From Kangiella profundi (GTDB lineage Bacteria > Pseudomonadota > Gammaproteobacteria > Enterobacterales > Kangiellaceae), in assembly GCF_002838765.1 (NCBI RefSeq), contig NZ_CP025120.1, forward strand, positions 2,108,001 through 2,172,000: DNA of 64,000 nucleotides. The letters are read 5' to 3'. A model generated the notes under the pieces. The model saw only the letters and a list, made by a program, of their open reading frames with translations. It had not been told where the DNA came from and ran no database searches. Shown in pieces: positions 1 to 9,614 of the stretch (position 1 is its first letter; each line of letters opens with the position of its first letter). Made by a program: the position numbers and the translations under genes.

Positions 1-15
1 AAACCCTTCGCTTTT

Positions 16-49
16 CTGTCATAGAAATGTCACAAAATCTCCGTAGAAT
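16..49 (+). promoter_or_regulatory. Pho box and -10 element of the porin gene
   Basis: Two adjacent 11-bp units, CTGTCATAGAA (16-26) and ATGTCACAAAA (27-37), match the tandem PhoB binding unit (CTGTCATAWAW CTGTCAY). TAGAAT at 44-49 lies about ten bases past the core box, where a Pho promoter has its -10, with the box replacing the -35. The gene downstream belongs to the phosphate-selective porin family, which supports PhoB control. Seen in sequence; activity is inferred. Confidence 0.72.
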
Positions 50-89
50 TGCCAGCGTCGATTAATTAAACCCCTTATTGGAGAAGACA

Positions 90-1223
90 ATGAAATTAAA
101 ACTAATCGCTGTAGCTGTTGCTACTGTAATCTCTGCACCGGCATTTGCCGAAGGCGAAGCTTCTGCCAAAGCTGGTAGTGGTTTTAAAGTTGAAACTAAT
201 GATGTAACTCTATCTGTTGGTGGTCGTTTGCAATATGACATCGACATGTTCGATGGCGAAGCATTCTCTGGCGCTGATGAGTCAGGTTCTGATTCTGAAT
301 TACGTCGTGCACGTATCTTTGTATCCGGCAAGATTGGCAAAGACTGGTCTGGTAAAGTTCAAGGTAACTTCAAAGACGACGGCACAACAAACCTTGAAGA
401 TGCTTATATCAAATATTCAGGTTGGGATGGTGTTGATCTAACTTTAGGTAAACACAAAGAGCCTTTTGGTCTAGAAGAAAATACTTCTTCAAAAGATATT
501 ACAGCTATCGAGCGTACCATGATTACCAACGCTTTGGCTCCAGGTAAAAACTATGGTGTTTCTTTAGGTGGCGGCAGCAACGACTTTACTTGGAAATTTG
601 GTGTATATGATCACGGTGATGAAGGCGGCAATATTGCTACTGGCTTCTCTGGTCGTGTAACTACTGCTCCAATCGCAACTAAAGATGAAGTTTTGCACTT
701 AGGTTTCGGTTATACGCAAAGCCGTTTAGCAGGCGACACATACGGTGAAGCTGACCAGCGTCTAGAAATCCACTTGGCTGATGAGAAAGTAGGTTCAGGT
801 TCAATCACTGGACAAAGCATCAACGCTTACAACTTAGAAGTTGCTTACTCAACAGGTCCATTCCACGCGCAAGCTGAATACTTCGATGGTGAGATCGACG
901 GTGGTAATTTCGCAGCGGATACAGACCTCGAAGGTTACTACGCTCAGGTAGGTTACATCATTACTGGCGAATCTCGCCCATACAGCAAAGGTGTATTCAA
1001 ACGCGTTAAGCCAAAAGGTGATGCAGGCGCATGGGAAGTATTTGGCCGTTTCAGCAGCTATGAGCCAGGCACTGACGAAGCCGAAGCATTCACTATTGGT
1101 CTTAACTACTATGCAAATGCAGCAGTTCGCATCGGCTTGAACTATGTTTCAGGTGACATGACTGAAGGCGGCGTAGACAAAGACGGTGACGCTTTAGCAG
1201 TACGTATCCAGTACGTATTCTAA
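90..1223 (+). CDS. Phosphate-selective porin O/P family outer membrane protein
   Basis: Outer membrane beta-barrel channel of the OprO/OprP family, expected to pass phosphate or other anions. The 377-aa protein starts with a 20-residue signal peptide (MKLKLIAVAVATVISAPAFA, cleavage before Glu21). It then shows family-typical segments: SVGGRLQYDID near the N-terminus, RRARIFVSGKIGKDW, and LGKHKEPFGLEE. It ends in Tyr-Val-Phe, the aromatic C-terminus used for barrel assembly. The ATG at 90 is chosen because GGAG at 80-83 is well spaced; an upstream in-frame TTG at 78 would put the start inside that site. The gene is monocistronic, bounded by a Pho box and a terminator. Pore selectivity cannot be read from sequence alone. 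Confidence 0.88.
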   Translation: MKLKLIAVAVATVISAPAFAEGEASAKAGSGFKVETNDVTLSVGGRLQYDIDMFDGEAFSGADESGSDSELRRARIFVSGKIGKDWSGKVQGNFKDDGTTNLEDAYIKYSGWDGVDLTLGKHKEPFGLEENTSSKDITAIERTMITNALAPGKNYGVSLGGGSNDFTWKFGVYDHGDEGGNIATGFSGRVTTAPIATKDEVLHLGFGYTQSRLAGDTYGEADQRLEIHLADEKVGSGSITGQSINAYNLEVAYSTGPFHAQAEYFDGEIDGGNFAADTDLEGYYAQVGYIITGESRPYSKGVFKRVKPKGDAGAWEVFGRFSSYEPGTDEAEAFTIGLNYYANAAVRIGLNYVSGDMTEGGVDKDGDALAVRIQYVF

Positions 1224-1251
1224 GACTAACCACTTAAGTTAGTTAGAGTTT

Positions 1252-1275
1252 AAAGGGCGCTCAAGCGCCCTTTTT
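1252..1275 (+). terminator. Rho-independent terminator of the porin gene
   Basis: AAAGGGCGC, a TCAA loop, then GCGCCCTTT followed by a T-run, 29 bases after the porin stop. Nine-base-pair perfect stem. Confidence 0.9.
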
Positions 1276-1303
1276 GTTGTCTTACTACTCTCTAGTACGA
1301 CTT

Positions 1304-1331
1304 GTAGGGACAACTCATGAGTTGTCCCTAC
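1304..1331. repeat. 28-bp perfect palindrome, REP-like
   Basis: A 28-bp perfect inverted repeat: the arm GTAGGGACAACTCA is followed directly by its reverse complement. It lies between the porin terminator and the mscS-like gene. It has no T-run, so it is not a terminator. Palindromes of the GTAGGGACAA type are commonly scattered between genes in proteobacteria. Confidence 0.75.
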
Positions 1332-1414
1332 TCAAACTTCTGAATAACTCTCGCACTCCTTGCATCACACCTGTAAACAATTATGATAAGAAGAAATTAC
1401 AAGGAGCAAATACC

Positions 1415-2500
1415 ATGTCTGACTTTCTCGGCTTTGATTGGACCAGCCTTTTTTGGCCAATTGCAGTACTCGTCATCGGCTTTTTTGCCTACCAACTCCT
1501 ACAGAAGTTCTTTTCACTAAGTAAAAATAAAAACACCAATGTGGTGTTGCAAAGACAGTTAACGAATATTGTCTTTATGCTGTTGCTTATTATCATTTTT
1601 GTTCTGGTCTTACCCATCAAGGATAGTTTAAAGAATCAGATTATTGGTCTAATCGGAATCGTACTGTCAGCTTCTATTGCCTTAAGCTCAGCAACATTTC
1701 TGGGCAATATCATGGCTGGGATCTGGTTACGCTCGGTAAGAAACTTCAGACTCGGTGATTTTATTGAAGTCAAAGGCATGTTTGGACGTGTCTCTGGACG
1801 TGGTCTATTACACACCGAACTGCAAGATCGGGAACGTGATCTGATCACCCTGCCCAACCTGTTTCTTGCTACCAATCCCGTCACCGTGATGCACAGTGAC
1901 GGCACCATCATTTCAACAGAAGTGTCCCTCGGTTACGACATGGATCATAAAGTTATAGAACCACTGCTTCTGCTGGCCGCAGAGCAAGCTGAGCTGGAAA
2001 AGCCCTTTGTTTACATCGAAAAGCTACTCGATCATGCCGTTGTTTATAAAGTTCATGGGCTAGCCACAGATATCAATACGTTACTATCCAGTCGCTCCAA
2101 ACTGAATGCCTGTGTTTTGGATAATCTGCATCAGGCTGATGTTGAAATCGTATCTCCCTCCTTCAGAAATCAACGTATGGTGGATGAAATCAACTTTATT
2201 CCAAAAGCTAAAAAATCAAAATCTGACAAAATAAAAAATGCTCAAAACGGGGAGCCAGAATCAGTGATATTCGACAAGGCGAATAAAGCCGAACTGGTAG
2301 ATCAAACGCGACAACAGATTGAGAAGCTTGAAGACTCAGTAGATGAAATGTCAAGACAGATCAAAGATTCAGAAAATAGTGAGCAAAAGGATAAACTTAA
2401 ATCCAAACAACAAAAAACTAAAGAAAAAATCGAGCGGCTAAAAGAGCAGCTGGTGATAGAGGAAACAGAGTTGAATAAAGAAGGGAAAGGTGAGGATTAA
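1415..2500 (+). CDS. Small-conductance mechanosensitive channel (MscS family)
   Basis: Inner membrane tension-gated channel that releases solutes on hypo-osmotic shock. The 361-aa protein has three N-terminal transmembrane segments (about 12-30, 48-68, 75-105). The third, GIVLSASIALSSATFLGN, carries the small-residue packing pattern of the MscS pore helix. The beta domain follows (GDFIEVKGMFGRVSGRG, then LPNLFL). The last 80 residues are charged and predicted coiled coil (KKSKSDKIKN to the end), which ordinary MscS lacks. The ATG at 1415 is chosen over the longer open frame because AAGGAG at 1401-1406 is eight bases upstream; the extra N-terminal residues in the longer frame overlap the palindrome. 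Confidence 0.87.
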   Translation: MSDFLGFDWTSLFWPIAVLVIGFFAYQLLQKFFSLSKNKNTNVVLQRQLTNIVFMLLLIIIFVLVLPIKDSLKNQIIGLIGIVLSASIALSSATFLGNIMAGIWLRSVRNFRLGDFIEVKGMFGRVSGRGLLHTELQDRERDLITLPNLFLATNPVTVMHSDGTIISTEVSLGYDMDHKVIEPLLLLAAEQAELEKPFVYIEKLLDHAVVYKVHGLATDINTLLSSRSKLNACVLDNLHQADVEIVSPSFRNQRMVDEINFIPKAKKSKSDKIKNAQNGEPESVIFDKANKAELVDQTRQQIEKLEDSVDEMSRQIKDSENSEQKDKLKSKQQKTKEKIERLKEQLVIEETELNKEGKGED

Positions 2501-2510
2501 TACTTACAAA

Positions 2511-2534
2511 AAAAAGCGGCCGTAGCCGCTTTTT
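2511..2534. terminator. Bidirectional terminator
   Basis: AAAAAGCGGC, loop CGTA, GCCGCTTTTT, lying between two convergent genes (MscS-like on + and BI-1 family on -). The A-run and T-run make it usable in both directions. Confidence 0.9.
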
Positions 2535-2555
2535 CTTTATTAGACAATTTATCGG

Positions 2556-3257
2556 CTAGTCGTTACTAGACATAAATAGACGCAAAACATACCAGAACAT
2601 CATGGCGACACTGGCAAATAGTTGCAGTGCTGCACCAACGTAACGATCTTCCGGATAATGATGCAATACGTTTGACGTGTCGTATAAGATTGCTGCACCA
2701 GCAAAGCCAATCATAGCTACACTAAACCAGGTACCTAATTGGAAACCGAAAATAAATGCAGAAATAATTGCCACGATTGCCAAACCAAACATCCACATTA
2801 AAATGCCTCTCAGAAATGAGAAGTCTTTACGGGTGTAGAAAACAATCGCAGTCAAAACTGCAAAGCCTAGCAAGGTTACTGTCGCAGCACTCTTAATAAC
2901 ACCATCAGCCATCTGCGCAGCAATTAAGAGCAAAGGTGCAAAGATAATCGCCTCAGCAATAATAAAACCGGCAAGGCTCGAATACTGAGTGATTTTTGAC
3001 TGTGATGTATGGGCGATATGAGTTGCTGCCCATGACGCCGCAATGAAACCACCCATCAATACCATCCAGCCACCACCAAATGAAAATACCCACTCTGCGA
3101 TTGCTAGTGAAATACCAGATTGATAGAAATAAACACTGATCAATACAAATGCAAAGATTGCACCCAATAAATGGTTGTAGGTTTTGGTAATAAACTTTGC
3201 GCGATCGCCTAATCCACCACGAACGACGACTTGTTCTTCTGTTTGTTGATAGCTCAT
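2556..3257 (-). CDS. Bax inhibitor-1 / YccA family membrane protein
   Basis: Integral membrane protein of the BI-1 (UPF0005) family. Bacterial relatives include YccA, which modulates FtsH proteolysis, and BsYetJ, a pH-dependent calcium leak. The 233-aa chain has about seven hydrophobic segments and the family C-terminal segment around AAILYDTSNVLHHYPEDRYVGAALQLFASV, with the conserved Asp in ILYDTS. The ATG at 3257 is chosen because AAGGAG sits six bases upstream; a TTG directly before it is not needed. Its exact cellular role here is not readable from sequence. Confidence 0.88.
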   Translation of the reverse strand: MSYQQTEEQVVVRGGLGDRAKFITKTYNHLLGAIFAFVLISVYFYQSGISLAIAEWVFSFGGGWMVLMGGFIAASWAATHIAHTSQSKITQYSSLAGFIIAEAIIFAPLLLIAAQMADGVIKSAATVTLLGFAVLTAIVFYTRKDFSFLRGILMWMFGLAIVAIISAFIFGFQLGTWFSVAMIGFAGAAILYDTSNVLHHYPEDRYVGAALQLFASVAMMFWYVLRLFMSSND

Positions 3258-3315
3258 CAATGTCTCCTTTGTTTAAGCTTTAGTTATAACTTTTCAAATT
3301 TTTCTAAGATGGTCA

Positions 3316-3777
3316 CTAGAACGGAATATCATCGTCAAAATCATCATCCATTGCCGGAGCTGGCTGAGGTGATTGCTTTTGAGATTGGTTATTGTTGTTA
3401 CCGCCACCGAATGAGGCTTCGCCACCGCTACGGCCACCTAGCATTTGCATTTGACCATTAATATCAACAACCACTTCTGTCGTGTAACGGTCCTGGCCTG
3501 ACTGATCAGTCCATTTGCGAGTCTGCAATTTACCTTCAAAGTAAACTTGCGAGCCTTTTTTGAGGTATTCACCAGCAATTTCAGCTAACTTGCCGAAAAT
3601 GACAATGCGGTGCCACTCGGTTTTTTCCTGCTGCTGGCCAGTATTTTTATCTTTCCAGGTTTCAGAAGTCGCTAACGTAATGTTGGCAATCGCTCTACCG
3701 TCTGGTGTGTAACGAATTTCCGGATCCTTCCCTAAATTTCCTACTAAGATGACTTTGTTAATGCCGCGACTGGCCAT
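3316..3777 (-). CDS. ssb: Single-stranded DNA-binding protein
   Basis: Coats single-stranded DNA during replication, repair and recombination, and recruits partner proteins. The 153-aa chain has the N-terminal OB fold (about 1-110) beginning [21 protein letters not shown] Gly/Asn/Gln-rich linker follows, then the acidic partner-binding tip [14 protein letters not shown] precedes the ATG at good distance. Gene order ssb - MFS - divergent uvrA resembles the ssb/uvrA neighbourhood of other gammaproteobacteria, here with a transporter between them. Confidence 0.97.
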   Translation of the reverse strand: MASRGINKVILVGNLGKDPEIRYTPDGRAIANITLATSETWKDKNTGQQQEKTEWHRIVIFGKLAEIAGEYLKKGSQVYFEGKLQTRKWTDQSGQDRYTTEVVVDINGQMQMLGGRSGGEASFGGGNNNNQSQKQSPQPAPAMDDDFDDDIPF

Positions 3778-3831
3778 TGATTACTCCTGTCTTTGTCTTT
3801 TAATCGTCTAAAATCTTTAATTATCAATATA

Positions 3832-5196
3832 TTAGGCTTGAATTCGGCCTAATTTTTCTAATTCTTCACGCTCGATGGTCGAGTCGTCCACTCGCAAATA
3901 TACCTTGCCTTTATGGTCATCCGCAATGGCTTCAATGACGCCAGCCAACTTCAATGCCGATTCCTGTACTGCTTTTGCTGTATCAGCTTCGTCCAATTCC
4001 AGCACCCAGCGTTTGACTTCCGGTAACTTGCCTAACCATCCTAAAGCCAATCCAGCAACAACCATCAAGCCAATGTTTAGCAAGACAACACCATTAAAAC
4101 CAAGGCTTGGTAATAAATAGCCTGTTACGCTACCGCCCAGAAAAGCGCCCAGAAACTGGCTGGTTGAGAAAATACCCAAAGCCGTGCCACGGTATTGAGC
4201 ACCGAATAGGTTAGATACGGTGGAAGGAAGCTTGGCTTCCAATAAATTGAACCCTGCAAAGAATAAGGTCAGAACCAGTAGCCAGAACCATAAACTCTGC
4301 CAGTTAGTCAGTAAGGTCAGAAGAGATAGCGCTAATAGTAGAAATGCGGCCTGCATGACCTGACGGTGCCAACCTTTTCTCTCAGCGTTAATCATCATCG
4401 GCAACATGATGGCAATCGACAAGGCCAGCACCACCAAATAGATCCAGGAATGTTGCGACAGCTCAAAACCACTGGCAATCAACTTGTCTGGAACAACCAG
4501 AAATATCGCAACAAGTGCCCAGTGAATCACGAACACCGCCAACGCCAACACAAAAATTCGCCCTTTGGCCGTAACATAACGCCAGCGTTCGGCGAAGCTC
4601 AAGTTAATCTTTGGTACATCAATAGCGGGCACCGCTGGCACCACAAACGCAGCAACCAGTAGTGCTAAAAATGCCAGAACCGCAATCAGATAAAAAAGCC
4701 CCTGAAGATTCAGCCAATTAGACAGCAACGGCCCGAGTACCAACGACAAGGCAAAGGCCAGCCCGATACTGCCACCAATCATGGCCATCACTTTCGAACG
4801 CTGATGAGGACGACTCAAATCTGCCGCCAAGGCCATAACAGCACTGGCAATAGCTCCAGCGCCCTGCAGTGCTCGGCCAATGATCAGGCCCCAGACACTC
4901 TCAGAGTTTGCAGCCACCAAACTGCCCACGATAAACACCAATAATCCTGCGTAGATAACTGGCTTACGGCCAATTTTATCGGAGAGTAGTCCCAAAGGGA
5001 GTTGTAGAATTGCCTGCGATAGGCCATAAATGCCAATAGCCAGTCCTAACAGCGGTAAAGTCGCTCCTTCAAGACCTTCGCCGAGAATTCGTATAACGGG
5101 CAACAACATAAAAAGGCCAAACATACGTAAAGCAAAAATGCTGGCCAAGGAAATAGCGGATTTTTTTTCGAGCGTGGTCAATGAAGACGATTTCAT
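3832..5196 (-). CDS. yajR: MFS transporter, YajR-like, with C-terminal ferredoxin-fold domain
   Basis: Twelve-helix major facilitator superfamily transporter with unknown substrate. The loop after helix 2 carries the motif A signature LSDKIGRKPV. After the last helix, a soluble tail of about 65 residues (VKRWVLELDEAD... to LGRIQA) matches the YAM domain that marks E. coli YajR in this family. The length of 454 aa equals that of E. coli YajR. The ATG at 5196 is preferred to the TTG two codons upstream. The gene follows ssb on the same strand by position but is transcribed first, toward ssb, with a 54-bp gap. Symbol assigned by architecture; substrate not inferred. Confidence 0.82.
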   Translation of the reverse strand: MKSSSLTTLEKKSAISLASIFALRMFGLFMLLPVIRILGEGLEGATLPLLGLAIGIYGLSQAILQLPLGLLSDKIGRKPVIYAGLLVFIVGSLVAANSESVWGLIIGRALQGAGAIASAVMALAADLSRPHQRSKVMAMIGGSIGLAFALSLVLGPLLSNWLNLQGLFYLIAVLAFLALLVAAFVVPAVPAIDVPKINLSFAERWRYVTAKGRIFVLALAVFVIHWALVAIFLVVPDKLIASGFELSQHSWIYLVVLALSIAIMLPMMINAERKGWHRQVMQAAFLLLALSLLTLLTNWQSLWFWLLVLTLFFAGFNLLEAKLPSTVSNLFGAQYRGTALGIFSTSQFLGAFLGGSVTGYLLPSLGFNGVVLLNIGLMVVAGLALGWLGKLPEVKRWVLELDEADTAKAVQESALKLAGVIEAIADDHKGKVYLRVDDSTIEREELEKLGRIQA

Positions 5197-5485
5197 ACAC
5201 AATCCAATAGCTTAGGGCTTAACTGTTTAATTATTAGTCACTTTGGTTGACCATCAGCCCCAACAAACCTTTTCTGTTTAAGGCAATTCACGTTATAGTT
5301 AACGGTTTGCGATTTTCTCATTTTAAGCCGCAAAACCCAAATTTATTTTGACGTAGTGCCTGATAGCTTTTTGCTAATCGCAGGATTAGCTTCGAGCGAT
5401 AAGATATTGGCAATAAATTCACAGCCACAATGCATAATAGGCCACTTCTGTCATGAGCTCACACAAACGATATAATAGGAAACTG

Positions 5486-8308
5486 ATGGACAACATTGAT
5501 ATCCGCGGTGCCAAGACCCACAACCTGAAAAACATTGACCTGGTTCTACCTCGCGACAAATTAATCGTGATTACCGGCCTGTCCGGTTCAGGTAAATCCT
5601 CGCTGGCGTTCGATACACTGTATGCCGAGGGCCAGCGCCGATATGTGGAATCATTATCCGCTTATGCACGTCAGTTTTTGTCGCTGATGGAAAAACCTGA
5701 TGTCGAGCATATCGAAGGCTTGTCACCAGCAATCTCGATTGAGCAGAAATCCACTTCGCATAACCCACGCTCCACAGTGGGTACCATTACTGAGATATAC
5801 GACTACCTGCGTCTGTTGTTTGCCCGTGTCGGCACGCCACATTGCCCCACTCATCATTTACCACTGGAAGCTCAGACTATCAGCCAGATGGTGGATCATG
5901 TGCTGGAACAGCCCGAGGGTACCAAATTGATGTTACTGGCTCCGGTTATTAAAAACCGTAAAGGTGAACACATTCAATTACTGCAGGAACTTCAGGCCAA
6001 AGGTTTTGTTCGTGCACGTATCAACGGTGAAGTGTATGACTTGTCCGACGCACCCACCATGGAGCTGCATAAAAAGCACACCATTGAGGTGATTGTCGAT
6101 CGCTTCAAAGTGAAATCTGATTTACAGCAGCGCCTGGCGGAATCTTTTGAGACAGCGCTGGAGTTATCAGACGGAATTGCTCGTGTTGCGCCAATGGATG
6201 AAGACAGTGATCTCGAGGAAATGGTTTTCTCGGCCAAGTACGCCTGTCCTACCTGTGGCCACTCCATTTCCGAGCTTGAGCCACGCATTTTCTCCTTCAA
6301 CAATCCGGCTGGTGCCTGCCCTACCTGTGATGGTCTGGGTATCGATCAGTTTTTTGATCCCGACAAAATTATTACTAATGAAGATATTTCGTTAGCTGGT
6401 GGCGCCATTCGAGGCTGGGATCGCCGCAATGTGTATTACTTCCACATGCTGCAATCTTTGGCCAAGCACTACAAATTTGATGTGGAAGCACCCTGGAGCA
6501 GTTTGCCGAAAAAGATTCAGGATGTGGTGCTTTACGGTAGTGGCAAGACCCAGATTGATTTTGAATACAGTAATGACCGCGGTGATAAATACCAGCGTAA
6601 ACATCGCTTCGAAGGCATTATTCCAAACATGCAGCGCCGCTATCACGAGACTGAATCAGGTGCCGTACGTGAAGAACTGCAGAAGTACATGACTACTCAG
6701 TCCTGTAAAGATTGTGGCGGCACTCGTCTTAATGAAGATTCTCGTAACGTCTTTATTGATGGTACATCACTGCCACAAGTCACTCACTGGTCCATTGAAC
6801 AGGCTCATGACTATTTCAGCACGCTGGACCTGCCCGGAAAACGTGGTGAAATTGCCTCGAAGGTCCTCAAAGAAATTGGAGAGCGATTAAGCTTCCTGGT
6901 TAACGTTGGTCTTGATTATCTAACTCTTGAGCGAAGCGCCGATACCTTATCGGGCGGGGAAGCTCAACGAATCCGTCTGGCCAGTCAGATTGGCGCGGGG
7001 CTTGTCGGTGTGATGTATATTCTGGATGAGCCTTCGATTGGTCTTCATCAACGCGATAACGACCGCCTACTACAGACACTCACTCATCTTCGTGACCTAG
7101 GTAACACGGTGATTGTTGTTGAGCATGATGAAGATGCGATTCGCGCTGCCGACTTTATTGTTGATATCGGTCCAGGCGCAGGTGTCCACGGTGGTGAAAT
7201 TGTTGCCAAAGGGACACTGGCTGATATCAAAAAAGCCAAAGGCTCACTGACAGCTCAATACCTGACAGGCAAGCTTAAAATTGAAGTACCTGAGAAGCGC
7301 ACTCCTTACGATGCCAAAAAGACTATCAAGGTTCTTGGTGCCACAGGAAACAATCTTAATAACGTGGATCTGGAAATCCCGGTTGGACTGTTAACCTGTA
7401 TTACTGGTGTTTCCGGTTCGGGTAAATCGACTCTGATTAATGACACTCTCTACCCTATTGTGGCAAGAGATATTAATCGCTCCAGCTTACAGCCTAAGCC
7501 TTACAAGGAGATTCAAGGTCTCGATCATATTGATAAAGTGGTCGATATCGATCAAAGCCCAATCGGTCGTACGCCACGCTCAAACCCTGCGACCTATACC
7601 GGAATTTTTACACCGATTCGTGAATTATTCGCAGGTACCCAAGAGTCAAGAACTCGCGGTTATAAACCTGGCCGCTTTAGTTTCAATGTTAAAGGTGGAC
7701 GCTGCGAAGCCTGTCAGGGTGATGGCGTCATCAAAGTCGAAATGCACTTTCTTCCCGATGTGTATGTCGCCTGTGATGTCTGTAAAGGTAAGCGTTATAA
7801 TCGCGAAACTTTAGAGATTCTATACAAAGGTAAAAACATCAATGAAGTATTGGATCTGACGGTTGAAGATGCGCGCGAATTTTTCGACGCAATTCCAGCA
7901 GTGGCCCGCAAATTACAGACATTAATTGATGTCGGCTTGTCTTACATTACTTTGGGTCAGGCAGCTACCACGCTATCAGGCGGTGAAGCTCAGCGCGTTA
8001 AACTCTCCCGTGAATTGTCTAAACGCGATACTGGGCAGACGCTTTACATCCTGGATGAGCCAACCACTGGCCTACACTTCCACGACGTTAATCAATTGCT
8101 CAAAGTACTGCATCGCCTGCGCGATCACGGCAACACCGTTGTAGTGATTGAGCATAACCTCGACGTCATAAAAACTGCTGACTGGATAGTCGATCTCGGT
8201 CCAGAAGGTGGCAGCAAAGGTGGACAGATTATCGCAACCGGAACTCCAGAAGAGGTTGCAAAGGTCAAACAGTCTTACACTGGAAAATACCTGAAGCCGA
8301 TGTTATAG
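5486..8308 (+). CDS. uvrA: Excinuclease ABC subunit A
   Basis: Damage-sensing ATPase of nucleotide excision repair; dimerises and loads UvrB at lesions. The 940-aa protein equals the E. coli length. It holds two ABC modules: Walker [10 protein letters not shown] near residue 31 and GVSGSGKST near residue 640, each paired with an LSGGEAQR signature. Zinc modules of the type CPTCGH and [11 protein letters not shown]...CDVCKGKRY are present. The ATG at 5486 (MDNIDIRGA) is chosen because AGGA lies six bases upstream and it matches the usual start. I found no convincing LexA operator in the 290 bp upstream, unlike E. coli. Confidence 0.97.
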   Translation: MDNIDIRGAKTHNLKNIDLVLPRDKLIVITGLSGSGKSSLAFDTLYAEGQRRYVESLSAYARQFLSLMEKPDVEHIEGLSPAISIEQKSTSHNPRSTVGTITEIYDYLRLLFARVGTPHCPTHHLPLEAQTISQMVDHVLEQPEGTKLMLLAPVIKNRKGEHIQLLQELQAKGFVRARINGEVYDLSDAPTMELHKKHTIEVIVDRFKVKSDLQQRLAESFETALELSDGIARVAPMDEDSDLEEMVFSAKYACPTCGHSISELEPRIFSFNNPAGACPTCDGLGIDQFFDPDKIITNEDISLAGGAIRGWDRRNVYYFHMLQSLAKHYKFDVEAPWSSLPKKIQDVVLYGSGKTQIDFEYSNDRGDKYQRKHRFEGIIPNMQRRYHETESGAVREELQKYMTTQSCKDCGGTRLNEDSRNVFIDGTSLPQVTHWSIEQAHDYFSTLDLPGKRGEIASKVLKEIGERLSFLVNVGLDYLTLERSADTLSGGEAQRIRLASQIGAGLVGVMYILDEPSIGLHQRDNDRLLQTLTHLRDLGNTVIVVEHDEDAIRAADFIVDIGPGAGVHGGEIVAKGTLADIKKAKGSLTAQYLTGKLKIEVPEKRTPYDAKKTIKVLGATGNNLNNVDLEIPVGLLTCITGVSGSGKSTLINDTLYPIVARDINRSSLQPKPYKEIQGLDHIDKVVDIDQSPIGRTPRSNPATYTGIFTPIRELFAGTQESRTRGYKPGRFSFNVKGGRCEACQGDGVIKVEMHFLPDVYVACDVCKGKRYNRETLEILYKGKNINEVLDLTVEDAREFFDAIPAVARKLQTLIDVGLSYITLGQAATTLSGGEAQRVKLSRELSKRDTGQTLYILDEPTTGLHFHDVNQLLKVLHRLRDHGNTVVVIEHNLDVIKTADWIVDLGPEGGSKGGQIIATGTPEEVAKVKQSYTGKYLKPML

Positions 8309-8325
8309 AATAAAATTATGATAAT

Positions 8326-8354
8326 AGGTATGAGTGCTTTACGCGCTCGTACCT
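8326..8354 (+). other. Hairpin after uvrA
   Basis: AGGTATGAGTG and CGCTCGTACCT can form an 11-bp stem with two G-U pairs, 17 bases past the uvrA stop. There is no T-run behind it, so it may be a weak terminator or an RNA-stabilising hairpin. Confidence 0.4.
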
Positions 8355-8374
8355 AAAATAAAAAAGGAATGATG

Positions 8375-9568
8375 ATGTACAGGAAGACAAATACAAAAAG
8401 TTCTTTATTAATTGCAGGCATAATAATTTTTATTATTAACACCGTTATATTAGTAGGTTTTACTAAAAGTTTTTATAAATCATGGCAAAGTTTAAGCTGG
8501 ATTGAGTCAAGTGCACTCATAACTCAACTAGGTCAACCTGAAACATCACCATGGGAACAAAATAAGCACCCAAAATACATAGTCACTTATCAATACAACT
8601 ATGATGGTGAAGTCTATTCAAATGATACTATCAGCTATTTTAGTAACTATAAAAGCCAGTCTGGAAAGTGGGATACTGTAAGAAAAGAACTAGAAGAGGC
8701 CAATCAGAATAACACACCTATAACAGTGTTTATTAATCCCAACGATCCTAGCGAATCAATAATCGATAAATATTACAACTATTCACTGGTATTTGGGTTA
8801 TTAATCGGACTACTTAGCTTTTACTTACTAGCGTATTTGATCAGCAGAGATTGGCTAAACCGCTTTATTACCAATAAACATAGAAAAAGACAAATAGACA
8901 ATCACCCCCTCAAACCTTGGTTTTGGCGAAAAGAATGGATAAAAAAAACTATCTCACCTAATAACTCCATGGATTTAAAATTTGTCTTTTCAATAACCCT
9001 TCTGATAACTCTATTTACTGTTTCCCTCTTATTACTTCTAAAAGACAAAGATTCCAATTTAATGCTAGTTACTTTAAGTATAATTTTTTCGTCAGCTGGC
9101 ATCATCGCGTTAATTTATCTATTGTTTAGAAGAATGAAGTATGGGTATTCAGAGCTGGAATTAACTCCACACCCGTTTTTCACTGGCCAAACGAATCAGG
9201 GGCAACTCTTGGTCAAGAGAGGTAATCTAAAAGAACATGACATTATTGTCACTTTGGAGTGTCGTTTAGTCTCTATCGATTATTCGGGGATGAAGCCAAT
9301 GCCTAAGATTAAAGTTTTGTGGTCTGATAAAACTTATGCCAATATTGAGTCAGTTAATCACAAAGCATTTCTTCTTGAATTTAGTTTCACTATCCCTGCT
9401 GCACTACCTGATTCTGGTAATAACTTATCAGATGAATGCCACCAATGGGTATTAGAGGTCAAAGCAGATACACTTGGGATAGATTTATATAAACGATATG
9501 AAATTCCTGTGTTTAATTATTCTCATAGGAAGACATTTCTGAAGTTTAATCATGCTTTACAAGAATAA
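8375..9568 (+). CDS. DUF3592-type membrane protein, AT-rich
   Basis: Protein of unknown function, 397 aa. Residues about 10-33 form one transmembrane helix. A soluble segment follows with the DUF3592 pattern (YIVTYQYNYDGEVYSNDTI... then VFINPNDPSESI). A second helix lies near 135-160, then a helical pair near 205-255. The C-terminal extracytoplasmic-like domain is beta-rich. Three ATG codons occur in a row; the third is chosen because AAGGA at 8364-8368 is then six bases away. Base composition is clearly more AT-rich than the flanking uvrA and terC-like genes, suggesting later acquisition. Confidence 0.72.
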   Translation: MYRKTNTKSSLLIAGIIIFIINTVILVGFTKSFYKSWQSLSWIESSALITQLGQPETSPWEQNKHPKYIVTYQYNYDGEVYSNDTISYFSNYKSQSGKWDTVRKELEEANQNNTPITVFINPNDPSESIIDKYYNYSLVFGLLIGLLSFYLLAYLISRDWLNRFITNKHRKRQIDNHPLKPWFWRKEWIKKTISPNNSMDLKFVFSITLLITLFTVSLLLLLKDKDSNLMLVTLSIIFSSAGIIALIYLLFRRMKYGYSELELTPHPFFTGQTNQGQLLVKRGNLKEHDIIVTLECRLVSIDYSGMKPMPKIKVLWSDKTYANIESVNHKAFLLEFSFTIPAALPDSGNNLSDECHQWVLEVKADTLGIDLYKRYEIPVFNYSHRKTFLKFNHALQE

Positions 9569-9575
9569 AAACAAA

Positions 9576-9600
9576 AAAGCCCGCCTAATGCGGGCTTTGT
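9576..9600. terminator. Bidirectional terminator
   Basis: AAAGCCCGC, loop CTAAT, GCGGGCTTT between two convergent genes (DUF3592 protein and TerC). Confidence 0.88.
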
Positions 9601-9614
9601 AATATCACTCAAAA

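Noticed and set aside
5448..5463. Possible LexA operator before uvrA
   Set aside because: CTGT, eight bases, then CACA instead of ACAG, and the interior is not AT-rich; no better match in 5203-5485.
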